The notes below the pieces were generated by a model, which saw only the letters and a program-made list of their open reading frames with translations, did no database searches and had not been told where the DNA came from. Shown piece after piece: positions 11,101-23,961 of a DNA stretch of 60,732 nt (within the stretch, counting starts at the first letter, position 1; every line of letters begins with the position of its first letter). The DNA comes from Setaria digitata (Eukaryota > Nematoda > Chromadorea > Rhabditida > Setariidae), in NCBI GenBank assembly GCA_003640385.1, contig RCAB01000341.1, positions 1 through 60,732 on the forward strand. The letters run 5' to 3'. Position numbers and translations under genes: made by a program.

Positions 11101-14100
11101 TTCAGCATGCTTTTGTTCTACTAGTGCAACAAGTTCAGTACGCAGCTGTTCAGATTTTGTTAATTGCAATGATGCCTACAAAAATAGAATTTTCAATCAT
11201 AAAACGGCAATAAAGAAGAGCAAAATCAAAATGATTGCAAAATCACAGGTTGAACGGCGCCCTACACAGTTATTTCTGTGTTCAGTTTTATCACCTTTGT
11301 ATTCATTTTTTTAAGACTAAATCTGTAAAAGCGAATAAAGAACAGCAACTCGAAAAGCTAACACTCAAAAGAATGGCTTATCATTCATGAAACAATATTT
11401 TCAAACCTGAAAATAAGCCACACTTGCGTAAGATAACAGAAAATTAAAATCAATGTATCAAAAATAAGGAATGTTAAGAATGCTAAAAAAAAAATAATCT
11501 AAAAAACACCTCATTAAACTTATACTGCAGTTCACAGTTCACTTTCTCTAACTCATTTTGTCTTTGTATTGCCTCTTGCAATTCCGAATCCATATGTGAA
11601 GATTTAACGTTCTCTACCGTTTCCTGAAATACTTATACCCATTACTGGATTCTAAATTTCAAACTAATATAACGAAGAAAATTTGCTCGAAAGAAAAATC
11701 AAGACGCATTTATTTTAAAAATTCAAATGAATGTGTAAACTAACAGCCATAGAATTGAACTTTTCTTCTAAGGCTTTGTTCTGCTGCTGTAATCGATTTA
11801 TTTCATCCTGGGCCTTTTTCAGCTGAAAAAAGGTGTCTAGATTAACAGTTACATGAAAGATGAAGAGCTGACGGAAAATTCAATCATATTTGAATCTTTG
11901 GAAAAAATACTGAAGAAATGAGGATAAACAAAAAAGTGGAAGCCTAGAGGACAAATTTATGAAAACATGATTATGAAAAAAGAGAAAGGCACAATTAAGA
12001 CTTATTCAAAAGCAAAAATCACAAACTTCATTTTCCATTTCTTCGAGAACATGCTTATGTTCTGCATTAGCAGCACGCAGCGCTTCTTCATGAGCAGCAT
12101 TTAGATCTTTTATTTTTTGTTCATAATCTTCTACTGTTTTCTGGACTGAATCGACATAGTTGATTCTCCTTGATTCTTCTTCCTTTAAAAATTAAGAGCT
12201 TGCCTTACAACACCATATTAGGTGGGGAAGAAACTGGAGGCTATTGGTCAAGATAAAAATCTGAAGAAATTTCGAAAGCTTTGATCATCAGAAATTTATG
12301 GACTAAAAAAACCTTTCAGATCATTACTTATCTCCTCTTACCTTAGCTGAATCCAACTGTTTTTGCACCTCGTTTAATTTTTCTTTTGTATAAACAAGAT
12401 TCCGTTCCAATTCTAATTTATCGCGCTCTAACTCATTGGCCTGAAACTGGGCTGAATAAGGTATTGCATTTTTACTGACACTTAATATTAAAATTTGGAA
12501 AGGGACCAAAAACGAACCCAACCACGAAGTTGGGAGAACGTTTCCGTGTGCACATGCTGCTGAGACTGAAGGACGTTCATCTGCACCATCAATTCATCAA
12601 TACAGGTTTGTCGGAGACCCAGCTAAAATGTTCTACTTTTTATTAATTACAAGATATTTTTTTTCCCACAAAAACTACAGATATGCTTTTTTCAACAAAA
12701 AATAACTTCTTTATCGAGCTCTTGTTTTTGCTTGCGCAGTTCCTCACACTCCTCAGTCTTTTCCGTCACAGCTGCTAAAGCCTCACGCAATTCATTCATA
12801 ATTGTTGAATTATTTGGACCACTTGTTGATATCGATGATCCATTCGCCGGAGCTGTCGCATCCCAATCTACCATCTTAAAATCATCTTGATGAAAATTTC
12901 TGCAGCAGGAACCGAATGTTGCGACTTCATTTTATTTCCTCTTGGGCAGATATCACCATCTAATATAATGTATGAGAACGAAAACTGAAAAAGATCCAAA
13001 TAAAGCAAAAGCAAATACCTTCTCCCAACCACTATTTGAGTCCACAGTACCTTCGCTACTTGTTGTAGCTTTCCCCTCATCGGTTTTCAGTTCAACAATG
13101 TCAGCAGACAGAGCTATGTCAGATCGTGACTGTCGCATTGCCGTTTCCCGCTGACAATCCTCTAATCGACGTTTAGCATCATCAAGCGCTTCACTCAATT
13201 CTAATAATTGTTCACGCCATTGCCTTTCCTATAAATAGTAAATTTTGACTTTCATGAAATATTTTAAAACTGGGGAACAAGAAACAGCTCCCAATAAACG
13301 ACTGAATAGGCAGTTCCTAACTTTAATTAGTTATGCAGTAACTCACTCCCAAAAAAAAAAAAAAAAATTATGATTCAAAACAATGCAGCACAGAGTTCCA
13401 ACTATTAATGTAATGAACTTCGAACTCAAAAATAGCTTGTTTGACATAATTCTTGCTGCAATATTAAAATGTAAAAAATAGAAACAATATTAAAACATAA
13501 AAATAGAAACCTTTAGCTCATGTTCATTCTGAAGCTGGAAAAACTTCTCCCGGAGATTTTTTAATTCGGCATCACTACTCTCTAGCATATCTCGAATTTC
13601 CGTGAACTTATCTAAACTAGCGCCCATTGCCTTGTTATCTTGCACCAGCTTGTCGTTTGATTCCCTGCAGAATTCAGCATAAAAAAGTAGTCACAAATAA
13701 GGAAAAAGAGGAAGGAATTCAAAAGACTAAATAAGAATGATCACCTCAATCTGTTTAATTCTGTATCAATAGCACCGATAGCCGATCGAAAACGTTCAAC
13801 ATCAGCACGCAGCTTCTCACGATCATCTTTAGAAGCATCCAATTCCGTGCGAAGTCTTTCAACTTCATCCTAAATTTAAGTAATCAAATTTATTACTGAT
13901 AAAAGCAACGGGCAAAATCTCCAACTTTTTAACTAAAAGCAGAATGAAAATTTCTACTCCAAAAGCAATCTAATGAAATTAAGAATAACTGAAATCTAGT
14001 TCCCAGTCAATGGCAAAAACAATAAGTGATTTTTTTAAAATGAAAATCTAATGAAAAGAGCATAATATAAGCGAGGCCTCAACTGCGGCAACGACAAAAT

Positions 14101-17100
14101 TTTAAAAAACTCAAACTAACATACCACGGCATCCGAAGCGCTTTTCGTTTTCGAATTTTCAAATGACAAACGTAACCGCTCAAAGTCGTTTGAAAGTTTT
14201 TCGAGCTGCTGAACAGTTTCAGCATTTTCATTTTTGCACATCTCATAACGCTCTTCGTATTCAATAAGGTTCGCTTTCAAAGCATCTATAAAGGAAGAAC
14301 TCATATAAAATTCAAAAATTTAGATGTCTGATGCTTCCCAATTGATTGAATATGACATGATGTCAAAATGTGATAGAATATGGAAATCTTATTCTACAAA
14401 ATGTTAGCATTATCAGAAGAATTAGAACAAAGAGATTCTTTGAGTATCAACCAATTAAAGCGGAGATCTTGTGGGAACGTTTCTAAATGGACCGTTTTCT
14501 AGAGGTTTACTTAATCATTATAAAAAGTCGTCACAGTTTCCAGTTCTGTATTGAAGGAACTTGAAGGAATCGAAACTGATTATAGAAACGCGAAATAGAA
14601 ATTATAAACAAACCGATACGAGCAGTTAAATCACGATTCGAAGTAACAACAGAACCGTGTTCCGCTTTATGGTTTTCAAAATCTTCATTCAAATCATTAT
14701 AAGCTGCCGTCAGTTCGGCATTTTCTCTCCTGAAATCTCTTATTTATTTTAGCAAAATACTGCTTCTGAATACCGGTTGCACTGAGAAAAACATTAATAA
14801 TAAGAAATACTATTACTTCCGGGACACGAAATCTGCTGAATTATTAACCTTAGTTTTTCTAACTCGCGATTCATAGTTGCTTGCTGCTCTTTAGAACTAT
14901 TTTCTGAAACTTCAACTCGTTTCCTCCACGTTTCAATTTCTTTGTTGAGCTCTTCTATGGTTACCGCCATCTTCAATTCCTCATTACTTCCTTCCTCACG
15001 AGAATTCAACAGTTGCAATTCCTTAACTTCTTTTTGAAGTTCTTCAATCTGTGCTCTATAAACAGAAAAGAGGAACAAACTGTGAAGAAGAATGAAACTA
15101 TGCCAATAATAATAATTACCTACTACGTTTATTTTCGACAGTAATTTTATGTTCAAAATTCTCACGTTGCATATCAATAAGATTGTGTAGTTCTTCACTT
15201 CCGCTTAAAAATGGAAAGTCTAGAAATGTAAAAATTAAAACTCATTATGAAAAGGTGAACTATCACACAAATATCCATAATTGAAAAGTTTCACTTCAAA
15301 AAGTAATCCCGTCCAACTTTATTACATATTTTAATTCCTCAATGGTGACTGCAAGTCATTCCAGCAAGCTTAAATGTAAATAAGTTCATGCCATAATAAC
15401 CAATGCTTTGTTAGGTAATCATAAAAAAAATATTAACTTTTTCGTAATAACTTCCTCTTGTGCCATATCAAACTGCTTTTGTAAATGTTCACGTTGTTGT
15501 TGCAATTCATTCAAGCGTTCATTAAGCACTTCGTCGACAACTTCAAACGTCAGCTTGTCTATCTGATCCTCCTGCATGGCATTTTCTTCGTGTACCATAC
15601 TGATCTATAGTTTTTTTTTCCTTTTTTTTCACCTTATGCTGAATTAATAAAAACAGTAATAACCATAAGACGACCCTGTATTATCCCGAAATTAACCAAC
15701 TTGTTTACTGCATTTAGAAATTCTAAGAACCTAGACATTAAAGAAGTTGAGTTAATATAAAATATTCTATAGGATGAAAAGGCGTAGAAAAATAAATCCT
15801 GAAACTTTGCAGATGATTAAAGCATTAAATTATTTAAAATCTCACCTTTGTCAACAATACATCTCGTTCTTCTGTCAACAAACTTATTTGCTCCTTGTAG
15901 GCCTCAATCTCCGAAATAAATTTCTCATTATAGCAGCTAGGACTTTCTGGTTTTTCATTGACATTCTAGAACTTTACTGAGAATTCAGTATTAATTTTGC
16001 AAATAAAGATAAGTTCATAGGTCTAAAAATAATTATGTAAACTTAACAATGCTCAGCTATCCACTTCTCTGCTAGCCCTTCCCAATGAATTAGATTACTG
16101 TTTTTAACAATTAGTATGTTATTACCATTAGAAAAACATTGTCAATTAGAGCACTGTTATCTCAGTCCAGTAAATTTCCTGTTGTTATTTTTCCGATTAT
16201 TTAACTTTACATTTCTTAACATAACTGACAAACATAATAGCGGACACGACTGTTAGTACTCCGATTTATAACTGAAATCCTAACACTTTTAATGATAATC
16301 TGATAAAATATAATTAAAACTAAAATAATCATAGGGCAATAAGAACAAAGCAACTAGATTGAAATAACAGTACTCTGAAAGATAATGAGATGAATGTCAA
16401 AACAAAAATATAGAAATTTTTTTGACGATTGCTAACCCTGTCCTCCACGTTTAACGATTTCAACTCAGCAATCGTTTCATTATGCGCATGAATTAATGTT
16501 GCAACTTCATTTTCAAATTTCGACTTCTGTTCAGCCAGAAGGCGTTCCAATTCTACTATCTACAAGTAGGAAAAGAATCTAATAACTTTTAAACACTTAT
16601 AAAAAGACAAAAACACAAATATTTTTCTATAATTAACAACATAGCTGAAGCCATAACTTTAAAATTCAAAGATTAACAACATAAACAAACCCTCAGCGTA
16701 TCACTTTTTTCTGACTGTTCGTTAACCAGACGCTTCCAGTGTGCAGCCTCTTTACGCAGCTGATCAATTTCATCTCGCATACGCGCAATACGAGCACTAT
16801 TTCCCGGAAATACTCCATCATCGTCCTCATCACTTACTGATTCCAGATGAGTCGAATGACGCTTTCGCTCTAATTCTTCCTGCAACTCACATTAACTAAG
16901 GAAAAGCATAATAAGGTAAGAGCGATGATTTAACTTATACTACAACACCGACATATCATCTTGTAAAAATCTGAAGCTAACAAAATATTGTAAATGAAAA
17001 TTTAGTTATTTTTCAGACAAAAAAAAAAAAACATTTATTTTAAAAATTGTATTACTTAAAAGAATAACAAAAGTCCTTCCCATAATGCACAACAAATGAT

Positions 17101-17744
17101 AAAGCAGTAGTATACAATATTTCATGCTAATACTGTACCTGAAGTGCACGAATTTGAGTGTCACGACTTTCGATCACGCCAATGTATTTCGCATTTACAG
17201 TATCTAATTCGAGATTTTTAGCATAAAGCTCTTCTTCCAAATTTTCTACTTTCTTCTTCAACCTTTGTACAATGTCTCTTTCAGCGTTGAGCTCTTTCTC
17301 TGCTTCCAAAAGCTTCTTTTTAGCAACCTTAAAGCAAAGTGCGATTCCAAATTCAAAAAAAAAACACTAGTCCGGTAATAGTTCTAATCATTTACAAGAT
17401 GTACTATAACTTCGAAAAGTATAAATGCAACCTAAAAATAAAATGTAACATCTACTAGTATTAGTTTAACAAAAAAAAAAAGTAACCTGCAGCTTTACTA
17501 GTAAAACACATAATAATCTGGCCGTGAAATACACAAATAATAATATTATGTGAGAAAATAAATAAATCCTCCACAGAAAATTTTACGAAAAATCGTGTAA
17601 AATCTTGACAATATGTTTGGTGTATATTATTAATCATACCTGTAACTCGCTTTCCGGATCGTTCACTTCTTCAGTAGCTTCATTTAGTACTTCAGAAGCA
17701 AGTTCCGACAACTGTCCCTGAATGTTACGTAGCCACGAACTCAT
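8200..17744 (-). CDS. sql-1: GMAP-210/TRIP11-type golgin (long coiled coil with GRAB-like C-terminus)
   Basis: Exons in order: 17640-17744, 17139-17327, 16691-16879, 16437-16559, 15846-15965, 15438-15604, 15120-15203, 14849-15055, 14614-14729, 14125-14285, 13745-13869, 13511-13664, 13019-13228, 12707-12874, 12518-12622, 12342-12440, 12027-12182, 11745-11822, 11510-11623, 10988-11175, 10678-10876, 10163-10375, 9690-9806, 9340-9522, 9005-9163, then probably 8848-8868 and 8200-8298. All phases agree; about 1280 residues. The N-terminus MSSWLRNIQGQLSELASEVL resembles the amphipathic ALPS start of GMAP-210 (MSSWLGGLGSGL...), followed by over 1000 residues of Glu/Lys/Leu heptads. Near 1130-1240 comes LRQLFLSYFTADKDKQPEIA and LLASVLGYSQED, resembling the GRAB (Arf1-binding) domain, then GWFGFGGSRLP and FVRFLEKES. 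The family tethers vesicles at the cis-Golgi. An in-frame ATG immediately precedes the chosen start. Reading through the 9005 donor would end at a stop at 8978. Confidence 0.85.
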
Positions 17745-19318
17745 CATTCACACATCTCCCCTAAGAATTCACAAACTTTCAACTCTTTCCCTTACTAAGC
17801 ATCTCACTTAATCACCTAATTAACCATTCACTTTCCCACTCGCAGTCCACACCTCACCCCCACCGGAAACCGAAAAACCGGATAGAGGAGAAGAAAGAAA
17901 TAAGTCCAAACAAGAGCCAAATTAACAGTTAGGAAATCATAGTGTTAAGACCAGTTTCGCCTAATTAAGCTTTAAAATCAACAAGTTCGTTTAGCTTCGT
18001 TTTTCTGCTTATTGAAAGTTTCTTTTTTATTTCTTCCTTTCACCTTTCACTGAACAATAATCTCTCTTCCAGTTCATCCAAACCAAACGAGTTGAAAATC
18101 CGTCGTTCATTCCCGTTATATATAATAAAATAATTATGCTTTCACAAAACCAATTAATTTATTCTCAGTTTTTGAAAAAACACTCATACATTCCAAATTT
18201 TCATTGCAAAAAATGTGAGTTAAAAAAAAAGAAAAAACGTTCTTTTAATTTTTCTTAAAATTTAATTTTATTTCTCTTAATATCACTCAAATACCATTTG
18301 ACTACCATGTCTTTCTTTTCTTTCACTTTTTCTTTTCTCTTTTTTTTTTTTTTTTCATTCTGGAAACAAAAATACATTAATTATTGGCTCTTTTCCTTTT
18401 TGTTTCATTGTGAAGCAAAAAATGAAAATACTGTCGAATCGGAGGTTTCTTCCCGCTGAATATTTCCAAAGTATTCCAAAAATTTTCAGCCCTGTTATGT
18501 GCTGGCCTAATAAATTACTGGTATTTTCTCAGTTCTTAAAAATTTATCCCTTCTTAAATTTGTCAAATAGTGCAAAAAGTTCTCTCAATTAAGGAATAGA
18601 TCATTTATTGTTCAATAAAAAGTATTTCATTTTTACTATATGAATGATATTTATACTTGTTGTAGCAGACAAAACATAATAATACAGCAAAAGTAATATT
18701 AATCAAATAGTTGTAGTGTAATATTTGAGTGAAAGTAGTAAATTCAGGAAATTGAAATTTAATAATTGTAAAATAGCAATTAAAGATTATAATAAAAGTT
18801 ACATTTTCATATTAATAAAAAATTAATTTTTTTTTTTTAAACACTTTTACACTTTTTTTTTTCTGCCACTATTTAGTATTAATGATTGTTATGCATAAAA
18901 TGTATAATTTTACAAAATTTGCTATTAAATATTTTGACCAAAATGCAAATTTATTCATTCCTTCGAAAATTTTCTTCGATTTTTTATTTCCTTTTCTGTT
19001 TTCTTGCTTTTTTTTTTTTTATCTTTAAATTTTACATTAAAATGCAGAATAATTGGCCATTATCAATAGCAAAAATCTGTTGATCGAATTTTGCTACGAT
19101 GAAAAAAATAAAAATAAAAAATGAAAAACGAGAAAAAGATGAAAAGAAATGATCAACAACTTTTGCTGATTGTTATCAAGTTCTAAGCAACAATAAATGC
19201 TTTCGGTGAAAAAATTGCCATAAGAAATTTTTCGTTTTCATCAAAAATTTTATGTGTTTAAAAATTTTTGATTAAAATACAGTTTCATTGTTGAAAATTT
19301 AAAAATCTTTCTCATCTT

Positions 19319-19319
<1 letters not shown>

Positions 19320-19361
<42 letters not shown>
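19320..19361. repeat. (TC)n microsatellite
   Basis: About 18-20 near-perfect TC dinucleotides upstream of the amidase gene. Confidence 0.9.
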
Positions 19362-19362
<1 letters not shown>

Positions 19363-19539
19363 TCTTTCTTTCCTAACATATCGATATAGAAGAGAGGACA
19401 ACAAAAAAAAAAGTAAAGAATAAGAATTTTTTTTTTTTTTTTTTTCTTAACAGTTTTACATTTTTGTTCACAGTTGTTTAGTGAATGAAGAAGAAGGAGC
19501 TGCTGCAGAAACGTGGTTATTAATCTCTTTAGTAGAGAG

Positions 19540-19985
19540 AATTAATTAATTGTGTATCGTTAATTAATGTAGTGGAATTTTGTGAATATTATAGTAGTGT
19601 CAGTTAAACTTGTAAAATATTTAATGATGTAGTGCAATTTATTGATCTTACGGGATTAATTAGTGCAGTGGGATTTATAAATAGGCCAGAAGATTAATTA
19701 ATGTAGATTGGATTTATCAAAATTATAGTATTGAATACGTAATAGTGTCGATTAACTTGGTAGTTTTAATTGACCTGATGTAATTCATTAATTTTTTAGT
19801 GCTAATCAATGCAGTTTAGTTTATCAGTGAAGGTATGTTTAATTAACGTAGTGGAATTTAGTAATGTCATAGAATTAATTGATGTCATAAGATTTGTCGA
19901 CGCTTATTATAATTATTTACTTGATAATATCAATTAACCTGGTAATATTATTTAATGCAATGAAATTAATTTAGCACATTTAATG
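19540..19985 (+). repeat. Degenerate ~30-bp repeat array upstream of the amidase
   Basis: Variants of a unit close to AATTAATGTAGTGGAATTTA recur about ten times with irregular spacing (roughly 28-50 bp). On the + strand G greatly exceeds C. The array abuts the putative trans-splice acceptor of the downstream gene, so it is probably promoter or outron sequence. Confidence 0.5.
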
Positions 19986-20032
19986 CTTCAAAAACTTAAC
20001 AGTATATCATTTTGCTTAATTAATTTAATTAT

Positions 20033-20034
20033 AG
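20033..20034 (+). promoter_or_regulatory. Candidate spliced-leader (trans-splice) acceptor for the amidase
   Basis: A T-rich tract ending in ATAG lies 41 bases before the chosen ATG (20076). Nematode genes often receive a spliced leader at such a site. A cis acceptor for a 5' UTR exon is the alternative. Confidence 0.4.
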
Positions 20035-20075
20035 ATAAAAACAAATCATTATTTATTCATCTATCGATAACATCG

Positions 20076-23000
20076 ATGTTCCTTATTATCGTACGATGGT
20101 CTTTTCCATTTTTTATCATCAATTTGAATTACGGTGATCGTATTCCTCCACGTTATATGATAGATTTAGATTTAGCACCAGAAAATCGTTGGGATAAGAT
20201 TATTGATGATCATAAGGAGTTAATTCCAGCAGTTATTGACGAAGTCAAGTAATAATTTCATATTATGTCAATTTATTTTTTTTTTCTTTCTTTTTTTTTT
20301 TTAAATTTTATAATCCGCAAAAGTTGCGAAAAAAAAAAAGAAGGAAAAATAAATCTTAGAAAATAATTAAATTATTTCGCTTAAATAATAATTTACAAAT
20401 AAAAATATATTCTTTTAAAAAAAAACACACACACAAATTATACAATTTTTAGCCACTATGTGCCGAAATTTCTGCAACCAATTGCATGGTGGATTGATGA
20501 AAATATTTTGCTTAGAACACTTCCCGAACAATATGTCCGGGAAATGCGAGGTTTTTTTTCTTTTTTTTTCTTTTTCATTACTTTAAAATTACACTAATTA
20601 GCCTAAAAAAAAAAAGCTAATAATCTTTTTGCAACTTTTTACCACATCAAGTTAATTAGTTTATTGCAAAAAAAAAAAAAGAGAGAGACGACAATATACT
20701 ACATTAAATGGAAATAAATAACTAAAAAAAATAATTTATAATTTGAAAGCACTTAAAATTAAATTTTTTTTTTTTTTAATTATCGTTATAGCTTCTTACT
20801 TAGTTTTCCTCTTAAATGAAATGCAAATTTTTCTTCTCCTACACTTGCTGATTCAAAGTTAATTTTGATTTTTTTATTTACTTAAAGGTGAAGTAAAGCA
20901 GATCAATTTTTAATTTCAATTAAAATTTTTTAAACTTGCTTTTAGGTATCGCTACACGAAGTGGTCTTCGTATTGGTGAAGTTATTGGTATGAATATTTT
21001 GTACGATATTTCGGCCTTTAATCGTAGACAGTTCCGTTTTTCCGTTACTTTATTTGCTCTAATTCGCAATTTTGTCAAATTTCTATTTCAAATTTTTTCC
21101 AATTCGAGCAATTCATCTCTTTAAATTTTTAATTTTCGTAAATTAAATTTACTTTAAATTTATTAGTTTATTCGATACTTGCTTTCTGCATAATATTAAA
21201 TTACTTTCAGTTCAAATATATGCATTGATATGACGTAGAATTGGGTGAAATTGCAAATTTCAAATTCAAAAATTTCAGTATATTAGCAAACGTTGGTTGC
21301 ACGTCAATTGTTGCAGAAGATCGCAAAGGACGAATAATTCACGGAAGAAATTTGGACTATGAAATGAGTTCAGTTCTTCGAAATTTAACAATTATTGCTG
21401 ATTTTACACGGAACGGAAATGTAAAATTTTTCATTAGCTCAATAATTTCAATTTTTTAATTGACTTTTTATAATTTATTAATTTGGTTGAGAAAAAGAAA
21501 AGCATCTTAAATTTTCTTTTGACTATTAGAAATGTTTGTTTTTCGTAGCAAAAAAACCCTTATTTTGAGATTAATTTGAATATTTCAGTGATCTAAATAA
21601 TTTCTTCCTTCTTTTTTCCCCATAAGTGGAAATTTAGTATTTTTCAGCAATACAAAAATTCTGATACTATAATTTATTTGATGAATAATTTAAAAAAAAA
21701 AAAAAAAGTAGAAACCAATTACCTTCTTATTGATAGAAACGTGATATTCATTAGTGCAACAATTTAATAATTAGAAAAAAAAAAAGAAATATGTAGAAAA
21801 AATATGGATTTACATCTGGGAATTTTTTTTTTTTTTTGGGATATCTCGGGATATAATTACTAAAAGAAAAATTTAGATAATTTATACTGCAGTAACTTTC
21901 GTATTGCAAGTTGGCTTATGTACTGGACAAAGGCCTGGTGCATTTTCGATCAGTCTCAATGAACGCTGTTAGTAAATTAATTTAATTTATTAAATTAGTA
22001 TAAATTAATCACCAACTAATTTTANGCAACAATTTAATAATTAGAAAAAAAAAAGAAATATGTAGAAAAAATATGGATTTACATCTGGGAATTTTTTTTT
22101 TTTTTTGGGATATCTCGGGATATAATTACTAAAAGAAAAATTTAGATAATTTATACTGCAGTAACTTTCGTATTGCAAGTTGGCTTATGTACTGGACAAA
22201 GGCCTGGTGCATTTTCGATCAGTCTCAATGAACGCTGTTAGTAAATTAATTTAATTTATTAAATTAGTATAAATTAATCACCAACTAATTTTACCCTCTT
22301 AATTTGCCAAGTTTTATTTTTTTTCTTTTCTTTGCAATTTTCAAATTTTACAAAATTATTTTCCAGTTTCTGGTTCTTATATCGATACAATTTTAATGGA
22401 ACTTTATACACGTTTCAAAAGACCAGTAACACTTACAATTCGAATGGTATAGAAAATTTGCTGAAGAAGCTCAAATTTTCAACAAAATTTTAATATTCTT
22501 TTTTTTTTTTCCTAAGTTTTTATATTTTTAAAATTTGAATTTCAGATGGTAAAACCAATTAAAAACAATGAAATTTTACGGTTCAGTCAGTGTTTAAGTT
22601 ATAAAAAGCGAAAAAAAAAATACAAGTTCAAGTCTAACAATATGAGAAATCAAATTTTTCATCTTATCATCATTTTCCAGGTACTCGAAGAGAAGGAAAC
22701 ATTTGATGAAGCAAAAGAGATATTAATGAAGGAGCATTTTGTTGCTCCATCATATTTAATTATAGCTGGTACAAAAATTGGCCAAGCCTGTATTATAACA
22801 AGGTTCGTTTTTATGCACTAAAAAATGATTTTACAGTTTTTTTTTTTCTGAACTTTTAAAATTTGATTTTTCTCTTTAATATTGAAATTTCATTCAGAAA
22901 TCGTTGGAATGCAACCGATTTGAAATGTACAAATGCACAAAAAGGTCAATGGTTTTTGGTAGAAACTAATTTTGATCCTTGGAAAATTGTTAAAGATAAA

Positions 23001-23961
23001 CGTCGGTTTGTTTCAAATAACAAATTATACATTCAGCTTTTTTCTTTTCAGGAAAATACAATAAAAATAAATTGAAAATTAAAAAAAAAAAAAGATGATT
23101 AAGTATAACCAAAAAAGATATCAAATTTAAAGCCAGTCATTATCAATTTGATTGATAGCTTAATCAATTTTAGCAATGAAATGCTGAAATCATTTATTTT
23201 ATAGACAAATAGCGGAAAAAGTGCTTCAAAAAATTGGTCGAAACAGTTTGAATTGTAAAAAAGTGCTTGAAGTTTTGGCGACACATCCAGTTAAAAATAA
23301 GTTTGTTTTGTTAATACTAATCAAATAAAAGAACTCATTCTAAAACAATTTAAAGAAAAGATGGAAAATTTTGTTAAATTTTTATAATTTATGTATCTAA
23401 ATTTATATCTGATTTCCTGCATTTTCTTTGCAATTTTTTTTTTTTTTTTTTTTGAAAAGCCTTTTTTTAAAAACTTTTTTAATACACAAATTTAGAATAA
23501 ATTTTGGCAAATAATATTTCAGTAATAGATTAAATCTCTTTTTTTTGATTTTTTATTTTTTCAAAAAAAAAAGTTTAGGAATAGTCAATTAATAATTATA
23601 TTATTGTTTAAACTATGGCAAAAAAAAATTTGGCTAATTAATTAAATTATTTTCTAGAAGAATTTCAATTTTTGTCAATTCTGTTGCAGTTGTTCATAAA
23701 AAGTTTGAAAATGAAAAATTCCCAATTACAAAACATTCTGTATATAAATGAAAAAATGTAATAAAGTTAGTCGAAAATATAGCTTTTCTCTTCTATCGTA
23801 ATTTTCATGCTAATTAATTTAAACTTAATTAGATTTAATTAAAAGTGACATAATGAAAACAAACAAAATGGGATAATTTTTGCAGCTTAACAATTTTTTC
23901 CACAGTTATGTCACCTATTGGCCAGTGTTCACTGTACGATTCTACGATTATTCGAGAATGA
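20076..23961 (+). CDS. N-acylethanolamine acid amidase / acid ceramidase family hydrolase
   Basis: Ten exons: 20076-20248, 20453-20550, 20946-21000, 21279-21420, 21877-21967, 22367-22446, 22681-22802, 22898-23005, 23205-23300, 23886-23961 (TGA); all phases agree, 346 residues (human NAAA 359). The first ~18 residues are a hydrophobic signal. The Ntn-hydrolase nucleophile is Cys116 in GCTSIVAEDRKG, followed by GRNLDY (catalytic Arg and Asp); later come VGLCTGQRPGAFS, ITRNRW and VETNFDPW (oxyanion Asn). The enzyme is expected to self-cleave before the Cys and hydrolyse fatty-acid amides in lysosomes. SVLRNLTI, NLTIFSTVMS and the N-terminal LDLAPENRW favour NAAA over acid ceramidase. The exon 3 donor (TTTT|GTACGA) is weak, but only it preserves spacing to the Cys. 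Exon 5 is present twice (21877-21967 and 22146-22236) around an N; using both would break the frame. AATAAA lies at 24032. Confidence 0.9.
21756..22293 (+). repeat. Direct ~268-bp duplication around N 22025, containing a coding exon twice
   Basis: 21756-22024 and 22026-22293 are almost identical (they differ by about one A in a homopolymer). Each copy holds amidase exon 5 with its splice sites. The single N between them points to unmerged overlapping contig ends rather than a real exon duplication. Confidence 0.85.

Larger units (their letters stand above)
17748..20033. other. Divergent intergenic region between golgin and amidase
   Basis: About 2.3 kb separates the two divergent genes. The first ~130 bp next to the golgin is C-rich and G-poor. 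The middle is AT-rich with poly-T and a (TC)n microsatellite at about 19320-19361. About 19500-19985, next to the amidase, is a G-over-C stretch of degenerate repeats. It should hold both promoters; I saw no individual regulatory site I could name. Confidence 0.5.

Noticed and set aside
21756..22293. True tandem exon duplication giving mutually exclusive exons
   Set aside because: The copies are essentially identical including introns, and are separated by an N, as at many other places in the window.
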